A stretch of 44,681 bases of DNA from Bradyrhizobium uaiense. Lineage in GTDB: Bacteria; Pseudomonadota; Alphaproteobacteria; Rhizobiales; Xanthobacteraceae. The translations under genes were made by a program, and so were the position numbers. Shown here piece by piece: positions 15,561 to 22,109 of the stretch. The number at the start of each line of letters is the position of its first letter. Position 1 is the stretch's first letter. The notes under the pieces were generated by a model that was not told the origin of the DNA, searched no databases, and saw nothing but the letters and a program-made list of their open reading frames with translations. The stretch spans positions 1 through 44,681 of the forward strand of contig NZ_VKHP01000049.1 of the NCBI RefSeq assembly GCF_010811875.1. Direction: 5' to 3'.

Positions 15561-16613
15561 TCAGGCGGCTGGTGCTGCCGCGACCTGCACCGCGTTGAGC
15601 ATGCCGGTGGACTCGTGACACCCGAGATATTCGAAGAACTGCTCGTCGGCGGCCGCCACCGTGACCTCGTGATACAGCCTGAGTTTCGCAGCTGGTCCCA
15701 GGGTCGACAGATACTTCATCGCCGCACCGAAGATCCTGACATGGGTCGGATGCGATTCCGCCCAGCGCTCCAACGCCGCAAGGCTCTTCCACCAGCTCTG
15801 GCCGTAGGATTTTTCCGTCGGCCGTCCCTGCGCATCGACGACACGCATGTAGCGATTGGCGTAGCAGCCGATCGGCACGCCGTCGTCGCGCAGGAAGTCC
15901 ATGCCCTCGCGCAGCACCGGCTCGACATCGTCGAGATACATCTTGCGCTCGGAGGTCTCGGTGTCGCTCCAGTCCTGGCCGGACCGGATCAGGCAGAGAT
16001 TGTCATGCGCGACCACGCGGATCCGTGCGCCATCGCGGATCACCCGCGGCTCGCCGCCCGGCGTCATCGCGTCGGTCTGCGACAGCGGGATGCGATCGCG
16101 CATGCCGCCCCAATAGGCGTGCTCCTGCACCTCGCCGCTCATGCCGTCGGCAAGCACGGCGACGCCCTCTGGACGGCCAAGCGACGAGAACAGCGTCTCG
16201 TAGCGCGCAACATGCGGCCGCAGCACCTCGATGAAGCGGCCGACGGCATCACCGGCATTGCCGCCGGTCCAGGCCTCGCGCGCGCCGCCAAACCAGGCGT
16301 CGAAACGCCCGGCATCGTCCCAATAGGCAACTGAGACGACATTGGTGAAGCCGGCCTGGTCGACATATTGCGCGCGGTCCCAATGGGTCGGGCCGTTCTC
16401 GCCGGCGAAGCGCGTTGCGATCCGCGCCAGCGCCTCGGTGGCCGCGGCGGTCGGCTCGCCGCGAAACTGGACGCCGAAATAGGCCATGATCACGCTTGCG
16501 ACCGCGGGCTTGTGGCGCGCGACGAAGGACGGATAAGGCGGCGCGTAGTCGTCGGGCACGCGGCGATGACGGGAGCGCGCCGTTTGCAGATGGGATGGAA
16601 TTGCGGATTCCAT
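15561..16613 (-). CDS. oxd: Haem-dependent aldoxime dehydratase (phenylacetaldoxime dehydratase family)
   Basis: A 350-residue enzyme expected to dehydrate aldoximes to nitriles on a ferrous haem. Motifs match the Oxd family: MRDRIPLS (Arg equivalent to R178 of OxdRE), CLIRSGQDW (catalytic Ser), THVRIF with H291 as the likely proximal haem ligand, and LYHEV with H315 as the distal catalytic His. Residue equivalences are recalled from OxdRE. ATG 16613 has GGAGG upstream; an open frame to 16679 overlaps the nitrilase gene and is rejected. It follows the nitrilase gene by 37 nt on the same strand, so the nitrile product can be hydrolysed at once. Aryl-aliphatic aldoximes are likely substrates. 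Confidence 0.93.
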   Translation of the reverse strand: MESAIPSHLQTARSRHRRVPDDYAPPYPSFVARHKPAVASVIMAYFGVQFRGEPTAAATEALARIATRFAGENGPTHWDRAQYVDQAGFTNVVSVAYWDDAGRFDAWFGGAREAWTGGNAGDAVGRFIEVLRPHVARYETLFSSLGRPEGVAVLADGMSGEVQEHAYWGGMRDRIPLSQTDAMTPGGEPRVIRDGARIRVVAHDNLCLIRSGQDWSDTETSERKMYLDDVEPVLREGMDFLRDDGVPIGCYANRYMRVVDAQGRPTEKSYGQSWWKSLAALERWAESHPTHVRIFGAAMKYLSTLGPAAKLRLYHEVTVAAADEQFFEYLGCHESTGMLNAVQVAAAPAA

Positions 16614-16650
16614 GGCAGTCGCCTCCGGTTTGGATGTCGTCCTGGTGCGT

Positions 16651-17661
16651 TCAGCTCGCGGCCGCGTCGATCTCCTCAAGACTGTCGAGCGGCAGCGCGA
16701 AATGCTCGACGCGCTTGGAGGGCTTCTTGTTCAGCAGCAGGCGCGTGACGTCGGGCCGCGAATAGTGTCCGGCCGGATCGGCGGCGTTCTTGGCGATCCC
16801 GATCGCGCCGAGATCGATATCGGCGAGCAGCAGGCCCTCCTGATCGGGCGGCAGCTTCTCGGCGATCGAGCTGCCGTCGGGCCCGTAGATCGCGGCGTGC
16901 CCGCCGCCGACATGCAGCAGCCCGTGCTTGTCGTCGCGGTCGCACATCTCGTCGATCATCGCCTGTGAGACCGTGGCGCAGGGCGCCAGCACGAAGCACG
17001 AGCCTTCGACGGCATAGACGCGCGAGGCCGCGTTGTTGACCTCCCAGCCGAGCGCCGGCGCGAACGGATCGTACAGCGAGAAGCTCGGCCATGCCGCGAC
17101 GTGCACCTGTTCGTTCCGGGCATACATCGCGTATTTCGAGAGCGGCTGAAGGTGCTCCCAGCAGCACAGTGCGCCAAGCCGGCCGATGCCGGGGCGGTCA
17201 TGCACCGCAAGGTCGCTGCCGTCGCCCTCGCCATAGACGGTGCGCTCGGCATGGGTCGGCCGCAGCTTGCGCCGCTTGGCGATGGTCTCGCCGTCGGGCC
17301 CGATCAGCCATTGCGCGAGATAGAGGCTGCCGCCCTCGCGTTCGGACAGGCCGAGCACCGCAGTCATGCCGGCCTTCTTCACCGCGAGCCGCAGCTTCTC
17401 GGCCTGCGGACTGTCGTAGGACAGGGAATTATCGAAATAACGCTGCACGAAGCCGCGCCCGATCGCCCAGGCCGGCGAGTCCAGCCAGATATACCAGGGA
17501 TAGCCGGGGATGAAGGCCTCGGGGAACGCGATCAGTTTGGCCCCCTTGGCGGCGGCCTCCTCGATCAGGGAAATGCTCTTGGCGATGGAGGCGTCGAGGT
17601 CGAGCCAGGCAGGGGCCGCCTGCACCACCGCAACGCGATATTTCGGATGTTCGATGCCCAT
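16651..17661 (-). CDS. nit: Nitrilase (arylacetonitrilase-like)
   Basis: A 336-residue nitrilase that hydrolyses nitriles to carboxylic acid plus ammonia. The catalytic triad is visible: E48 in FPEAFIPGYPWY, K132 in KRRKLRPTH and C167 in LCCWEHLQPL. The LCCWEH form (rather than LNCWEH) is the arylacetonitrilase pattern. The start at ATG 17661 has a strong GAGGAGG ribosome site. The tandem palindrome at 17673-17728 lies immediately upstream. It is first in an operon with aldoxime dehydratase and divergent from an AraC gene, so the pathway aldoxime to nitrile to acid is encoded together. Indole-3-acetonitrile or phenylacetonitrile are reasonable but untested substrates. Confidence 0.94.
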   Translation of the reverse strand: MGIEHPKYRVAVVQAAPAWLDLDASIAKSISLIEEAAAKGAKLIAFPEAFIPGYPWYIWLDSPAWAIGRGFVQRYFDNSLSYDSPQAEKLRLAVKKAGMTAVLGLSEREGGSLYLAQWLIGPDGETIAKRRKLRPTHAERTVYGEGDGSDLAVHDRPGIGRLGALCCWEHLQPLSKYAMYARNEQVHVAAWPSFSLYDPFAPALGWEVNNAASRVYAVEGSCFVLAPCATVSQAMIDEMCDRDDKHGLLHVGGGHAAIYGPDGSSIAEKLPPDQEGLLLADIDLGAIGIAKNAADPAGHYSRPDVTRLLLNKKPSKRVEHFALPLDSLEEIDAAAS

Positions 17662-17672
17662 GATGTCCTCCT

Positions 17673-17728
17673 CGTGACCGGCCGCTCCGGCCGGTTCGGT
17701 CGTGACCGGCCGCTCCGGCCGGTTCGGT
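17673..17728. repeat. Perfect tandem duplication of a 28-bp palindromic unit upstream of the nitrilase gene
   Basis: The unit at 17673-17700 is repeated without change at 17701-17728. Each unit contains an exact palindrome, ACCGGCCG-CTC-CGGCCGGT (8-bp arms). A partial third unit may follow (TGATCGGCCG, 17731-17740). The array begins 12 nt upstream of the nitrilase ATG and lies inside the nitrilase/araC divergent region. It could be paired AraC sites or two stable hairpins in the nitrilase leader. Confidence 0.85.
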
Positions 17729-17896
17729 CTTGATCGGCCGCAGCCGCTTCTGACATCATGCTGCCTTGGGACCGGGAACGCCGTTCGACCAGGACGGAAG
17801 GAAAATTCGACTGCGGAGGAGATTCCCCCGGCCGTCACCGGTACGAAGCTTGCTTTGTTTGCGTGGCCAGCGTTGCACTCGTGAAGGGAGGAAATC

Positions 17897-18853
17897 ATGC
17901 CGGCCCTGTTCACCACGGAAGACGCGCCAACGCATCGGCGCCTCGCGCTCTGGCGGGACATCGTCTGCGACGTGTTCGTGCAGCTCGATTGCAAGTCCGA
18001 TCTCGGCACCGCCTTCCACGGCGCGATCACCAGCGCGCAACTGGGCGCAGTGAAGTGTTCAACGGTGTCGTCAGGCCGCCAGCGGGTGCTGCGCACGCCG
18101 TCGCGGATCGCGCGCACCAGCGAGGACTTCGTCCTGATCGCGCTCGGCCGGCGCGGCTGTGGCGCCGTATTGCAGGACGGCCGCGAGACCGTGATCCAGC
18201 CCGGCGAGTTCGCGTTCTACGACACCACACGGCCCTACGAGCTGCGCTTCGACGACGACTTCACACAAACCATTTTCCAGGTGCCGCGCGAGATGCTGCA
18301 CCGGCGCTTTGCCGGCACCCAGGGCCTCACCGCGACCGCGTTCGCATCGGATCGCCCGGTACAGCGGCTGGCCTTTCAGTTCATCTCGGGGCTCTCCGAG
18401 ATCGCCGACAGGCTCGATTCCGACAATGCGATCCGCCTCGCCGATCAGGCCGCCGACCTGCTCGCGATGGCGATGAGCGAGCGACTCGGCGGCGCCGCGC
18501 TGCCCGCCTCGACCCACCGCTCCGCGCTGCTGTATCGGCTGAAGGCGCACGTGCTCGCACATCTGCCGAACCCCGAGCTCGGCCTCACCGAGACCGCCGC
18601 CGCACTCGGCATCTCGCCGCGCTATGTCAACAGCCTGCTGGCCGACGAGGACACCTCGTTCCAGCGCTTCGTGCTGGCGCAGCGGCTGGAGCGCTGCAAG
18701 CGCGACCTCGCCTCGCCGACGCACGCGCATCGCCACATCGGCGAGATCGCGTTTGCCTGGGGCTTTAACGATCTTTCGCATTTCGGCCGCGTGTTTCGCG
18801 ACCACTACGGCCTGTCGCCGCGCGATTGGCGGCAAAGCCGGCTGCCGAACTGA
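17897..18853 (+). CDS. AraC-family regulator of the aldoxime/nitrile operon
   Basis: A 318-residue protein with an N-terminal AraC-binding-2-like sensor domain (about 1-190; LALWRDIVCDVFVQLDC, QPGEFAFYDTTRPYEL) and a C-terminal double helix-turn-helix. The first helix pair is around LGLTETAAALGISPRYVNSLL and the second around HIGEIAFAWGFNDLSHFGRVFRDHYGLSPRDWR. This layout is shared with NitR- and OxdR-type activators of nitrilase and aldoxime dehydratase genes and with FeaR. The divergent position makes it the likely activator of that operon, induced by a nitrile or aldoxime. ATG 17897 has an AGGGAGGA site. Its last 70 bases are repeated, with a few changes, at 19339-19408. Confidence 0.92.
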   Translation: MPALFTTEDAPTHRRLALWRDIVCDVFVQLDCKSDLGTAFHGAITSAQLGAVKCSTVSSGRQRVLRTPSRIARTSEDFVLIALGRRGCGAVLQDGRETVIQPGEFAFYDTTRPYELRFDDDFTQTIFQVPREMLHRRFAGTQGLTATAFASDRPVQRLAFQFISGLSEIADRLDSDNAIRLADQAADLLAMAMSERLGGAALPASTHRSALLYRLKAHVLAHLPNPELGLTETAAALGISPRYVNSLLADEDTSFQRFVLAQRLERCKRDLASPTHAHRHIGEIAFAWGFNDLSHFGRVFRDHYGLSPRDWRQSRLPN

Positions 18854-18892
18854 CGACGAGAGCTTTCATTGGACAAGTTGATGAGGAGCTCG

Positions 18893-19309
18893 ATGAGCAA
18901 TAGAGGTCTCGTCGCCAAGTTCGACTCACCGTTTGATCAGAAAGCCGTCATCATCGAGGATGATGGTCGGGTTGCTTATGCCTATCTGCTGGACTGCGAC
19001 GGACGTATTCGTAGCGACGTTTGGCTCTACAATCGCTGTCAAACTCCAGTCGAGCCTGAGTGGCACGATCAGACAAGAATGCCGTTTGCCAATCCGGCGC
19101 CGTTCGCCACTGATGATCTTTCCTTCTCTCCCCCGGATTCTCCAGGAGATATCACCGTTGAGTGGGGCGATTCTGATAGCCCGGATGACGCCAACGTCTT
19201 TATTTCGGGGAAGCATTTCGCGAGATTGAGAGTTGGGATGAAGCCAGGCTGGTCGGCCTTGGCCGCGAAAGACGGCCCGTTAGCACAGGTGTTGAAAGAG
19301 CCGTTCTAG
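18893..19309 (+). CDS. Hypothetical protein, lower-GC insert between two AraC 3' ends
   Basis: A 138-residue acidic soluble protein I do not recognise. It starts MSNRGLVAKFDSPFDQKAV and has VAYAYLLDCDGRI, VWLYNRC and a Pro/Ser/Asp-rich stretch (SPPDSPGD). There is no signal peptide or membrane segment. Base composition is about 55 percent GC over lines I counted, below its neighbours. ATG 18893 has a well-placed AGGAG, better than the TTG at 18869. It begins 40 nt after the araC stop and is followed directly by a fragment of another araC 3' end, so it looks inserted. An immunity-like or accessory role is possible but unsupported. Confidence 0.75.
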   Translation: MSNRGLVAKFDSPFDQKAVIIEDDGRVAYAYLLDCDGRIRSDVWLYNRCQTPVEPEWHDQTRMPFANPAPFATDDLSFSPPDSPGDITVEWGDSDSPDDANVFISGKHFARLRVGMKPGWSALAAKDGPLAQVLKEPF

Positions 19310-19312
19310 ACG

Positions 19313-19408
19313 AACTGCCGCGAAATTCTCGCCCATCGCGGCCGCGTCTTCCGCGACCATTACGGCCTGTCCCCGCGCGATTGGCGGCAAAGCCGGCTGC
19401 CGAACTAG
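19313..19408 (+). pseudogene. Orphan C-terminal fragment of an AraC-family gene
   Basis: The frame reads NCREILAHRGRVFRDHYGLSP and continues to a C-terminal PN before TAG. From GRVFRDHYGL onward it is identical in protein sequence to the end of the AraC regulator at 17897-18853. Over 70 bases (19339-19408 against 18784-18853) I see only a few differences, mostly at third codon positions. Upstream of that the similarity decays. No start codon or remaining AraC domain is present, so it is a remnant of a second copy or of a recombination event. Confidence 0.8.
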
Positions 19409-19559
19409 CTCACGAGGCCGTTTGCGGCGCAAAATAGCCGGGAATCCGGACCTTCCGACATGCAAACAATTTACACTAACTGCAACGGGTTCCGCTGGTG
19501 CCCTTCTTTTCGCTGACGCGGACCGGTACAGTCCTGCCGTTCATTTAGGAGGATTTCCC

Positions 19560-19913
19560 ATGCAGGACCGGCGCCAAAGCCCGCGTGACAAGGTGTTTTA
19601 CGGTGCGGTTGCGGAGATCAATGAGCGCGGCTCGACGATGGATTGCGTCGTCCGCAACATCAGCGACCACGGCGCGTGCGTTGAATTCGGTGACGCCACG
19701 CGGCTGCCCGAAGAGATGAATCTCAACATCGCGCGCAAGGGCCGCTCGTTCCTCGCGCGCCTGGTCTGGCGCCAGGCCAACAAGGTCGGCCTCGCCTTCC
19801 GGATCATGACCTCGGACACCCCGGTCAGCGATCTCGACGAGCGGGTCCGCCGCAGCGAGATCAAGAAGCGGCAGTTGCAGCAGCGCATCAAGGAGTTGCT
19901 GGGCCAGGGCTGA
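19560..19913 (+). CDS. PilZ-domain protein (c-di-GMP receptor)
   Basis: A 117-residue single-domain PilZ protein. The c-di-GMP motifs are intact: the RxxxR-type start RRQSPR (residues 4-9) and the second motif NISDHG in VVRNISDHGACVEF. The C-terminus from about residue 88 is a charged helix (RVRRSEIKKRQLQQRIKEL), possibly a short coiled coil. It should bind c-di-GMP and act through an unknown partner. ATG 19560 has a strong TTTAGGAGG ribosome site, so the upstream open frame from 19422 is not used. It is a single gene after the araC remnant. Confidence 0.93.
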   Translation: MQDRRQSPRDKVFYGAVAEINERGSTMDCVVRNISDHGACVEFGDATRLPEEMNLNIARKGRSFLARLVWRQANKVGLAFRIMTSDTPVSDLDERVRRSEIKKRQLQQRIKELLGQG

Positions 19914-20039
19914 GCCGCTTTTCGTGTTCCCTGGCCCCGTTTCGATGCACCCGGGACGGACATTTCGGGGGTTGCAAAGGCCCGGCTAATCCAGCATGCG
20001 GTAAGCCCGCAATGCCGGAACCGAGAGCCACTCCACGAC

Positions 20040-21461
20040 ATGTCGCCCGCGATCATTGAGCATCCCGACGGGCTGCCGCAACCGCAGCGCAATTGGGCCA
20101 TTCTCACGATCGCGCTCGGGCTGGTGATGGCCGTCGTCGACGGCTCGATCGCCAACGTCGCGCTGCCGACCATTGCCAGGGATCTGAACGCCAGCCCCGC
20201 GTTCTCGATTTGGATCGTCAACGGCTATCAGCTGGCGATCACGATCTCGCTGCTGCCGCTGGCCTCGCTCGGCGAGATCATCGGCTATCGCCGCGTCTAT
20301 CTGGCAGGGCTGTTGCTGTTCACGCTGGCGTCGCTGTTCTGTGCGCTGTCGCATACGCTGCCGCTGCTGACGATCGCACGCATCCTGCAAGGATTTGGCG
20401 CCGCCGGCATCCTCAGCGTCAACTCCGCGCTGGTCCGCTTCACCTATCCGCATTCGCTGCTCGGCCGCGGCATCGGCGTCAACGCGCTGGTGGTCGCGAT
20501 CTCGGCCGCGGTCGGCCCGACCATCGCCTCGTTCGTCCTGGCGGTCGGGACCTGGCCGTATCTGTTCGCCATCAACGTTCCGCTCGGCATCGTCACGCTG
20601 GCGCTGGGCTGGCGCTTCCTGCCCCATACCAGGCCCGCGGTGCACGCCTTCGACTGGCAAAGCGCCGCCATGAGCGCGATCGCGTTCGGATTCGGCATCA
20701 GCGCGATCGACAGCGCCGGCCATGGCGAGGCGCTTTATGTCTGCGCATTGGAGTTCGCGGTCGCGGCAGTCGCATCGCATCTACTGTACCGGCGGCAGCA
20801 GCATCTGCCCTCGCCGCTGCTGCCGGTCGACCTGTTGCGGATTCCGATTTTCGCGCTATCGATCGGCACCTCGATCGCCTCGTTCTGCGGCCAGATGCTG
20901 GCCTTCGTCGCGATGCCGTTCTATCTGGAAAACCATTTCGGCTATTCGGCGGTGCAGATCGGCCTGCTGATCACGCCCTGGCCGATCGCGGTCGCATTCG
21001 CCGCGCCGATCGCGGGCTGGCTGGTCGAACGCTATCCGGCCGGCCTGCTCGGCGGCATTGGCCTGCTGCTGTTCGCATTGGGGTTGGGCACGCTGGCCTT
21101 CATGCCGGCCAACGCCGCGCCGATCGACGTGGTCTGGCGCATGGCGCTCGCCGGCGCCGGCTTCGGCCTGTTCCAGACCCCGAACAACCGCACCATGATC
21201 GCCGCCGCCCCGCGCGAGCGTTCCGGCGGCGCCAGCGGCATGCTGGGGACCGCGCGTTTGCTCGGACAGACCGTCGGCGCCGCCCTGGTGGCGATGCTGC
21301 TCGCGCGCTATCCGGCCGACGGCACGCGGATATCGCTGATGGTCGGCGTCGGCTTTGCCGTCGTCGGTGCCTTGCTCAGCACGCTGCGGCTGTCGTCAGC
21401 CGGCAGCCGCGGCGCCGAGCGGGTGCGGGTTCAAGAGGGCCAGCGTTTGAAGGGCGAGTAA
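20040..21461 (+). CDS. MFS drug/proton antiporter, DHA2 (EmrB/SmvA-like) family
   Basis: A 473-residue polytopic exporter. Motif D1-like LVMAVVDGSIANVALPTIARDL comes near the N-terminus, motif A in SLGEIIGYRRVYLAG, and motif C in the later GPTIASFVL region. At least twelve and probably fourteen membrane segments are visible, as usual for DHA2. It likely expels toxic cations or hydrophobic compounds by proton antiport; relatives include SmvA and EmrB. There is no adjacent EmrA or TetR gene. It starts at ATG 20040 and is preceded by a gap with no obvious promoter. Confidence 0.88.
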   Translation: MSPAIIEHPDGLPQPQRNWAILTIALGLVMAVVDGSIANVALPTIARDLNASPAFSIWIVNGYQLAITISLLPLASLGEIIGYRRVYLAGLLLFTLASLFCALSHTLPLLTIARILQGFGAAGILSVNSALVRFTYPHSLLGRGIGVNALVVAISAAVGPTIASFVLAVGTWPYLFAINVPLGIVTLALGWRFLPHTRPAVHAFDWQSAAMSAIAFGFGISAIDSAGHGEALYVCALEFAVAAVASHLLYRRQQHLPSPLLPVDLLRIPIFALSIGTSIASFCGQMLAFVAMPFYLENHFGYSAVQIGLLITPWPIAVAFAAPIAGWLVERYPAGLLGGIGLLLFALGLGTLAFMPANAAPIDVVWRMALAGAGFGLFQTPNNRTMIAAAPRERSGGASGMLGTARLLGQTVGAALVAMLLARYPADGTRISLMVGVGFAVVGALLSTLRLSSAGSRGAERVRVQEGQRLKGE

Positions 21462-21571
21462 GGCGGATCGGGTTAGCGTTATGCTCGACAAACACGCGCG
21501 CCCGCGCGACGTTTCCTGGGGGCCAGTCGCCCGCAGGCTCGAGCTTGGTCACGATTGACGGGTGCGCAGCA

Positions 21572-22009
21572 ATGCCGAACTTCAACCAAAGTGAGTATAC
21601 GCAACTCAAGAATTTTTTGTCGTTCTATGTTCAACGATACATGCCGATGGATTTCTTGCCGCCAGAGAAGCAGCCGTTGGCTGTCTTGGAGGCAATGGAA
21701 AAGACGAGTCCACGAATGGCTTTCCAGGGGCTGCGCCACGCGATCAATGATTGCGTGGAACGTTCTTCGCGCTTCGATCCAGCGGAGGTTGCGAATTTGG
21801 ATGCCGAGCTTGCCAACCGCAGGATCATTACGCTCTCTGAATTGCGCAGACGATATTCGCGCGGTTACGCCAAGGTTCTAAAGCGAGGGCGCATTAAAAA
21901 CGACACCGAGTTCTATTTGCTTCAGAACGTGATCAATGACCCGACCGAAAAATCTCCTGAAGAGCGTGAATTGCTTGCAAAGCTGATATCCGACTATGAA
22001 GGTGTCTAG
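21572..22009 (+). CDS. Hypothetical protein, lower GC than its neighbours
   Basis: A 145-residue soluble helical protein I do not recognise, beginning MPNFNQSEYTQLKNFLSFYVQRYMP. Later blocks are RMAFQGLRHAINDCVERSS, LSELRRRYSRGYAKVLKRG and RIKNDTEFYLLQNVINDPTE, ending SPEERELLAKLISDYEGV. Its GC is about 50 percent by hand count, far below flanking genes, so recent acquisition is likely. The shape recalls orphan immunity proteins, but I cannot assign a family. ATG 21572 is preferred, although no clear ribosome site precedes it. Terminator 22059-22086 follows, shared with convergent clpA. Confidence 0.75.
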   Translation: MPNFNQSEYTQLKNFLSFYVQRYMPMDFLPPEKQPLAVLEAMEKTSPRMAFQGLRHAINDCVERSSRFDPAEVANLDAELANRRIITLSELRRRYSRGYAKVLKRGRIKNDTEFYLLQNVINDPTEKSPEERELLAKLISDYEGV

Positions 22010-22058
22010 CCGACGCGGTGTCGTTTGGCCCCGGCCGTACCATCGCCGTCGTCAAACA

Positions 22059-22086
22059 AAAAGGCCGGCTGAACAGCCGGCCTTTT
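22059..22086. terminator. Bidirectional rho-independent terminator between 21572-22009 and clpA
   Basis: AAAAGGCCGGCT and AGCCGGCCTTTT pair perfectly around GAAC, with T or A runs on both sides. It can end transcripts from the hypothetical gene on the plus strand and from clpA on the minus strand. Confidence 0.92.
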
Positions 22087-22109
22087 CATTTGATTGCTTG
22101 GCTCGCGCC

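Noticed and set aside
16651..18117. N-terminal extension of the nitrilase through the repeat and into araC
   Set aside because: The nitrilase domain begins exactly at ATG 17661 with a strong ribosome site. The upstream frame only translates the tandem repeat and the reverse of araC.
20093..22009. Continuous plus-strand frame joining the MFS region to the small gene at 21572
   Set aside because: The first 490 codons are an out-of-frame shadow of the MFS gene. Only the part from ATG 21572 looks like a real protein.
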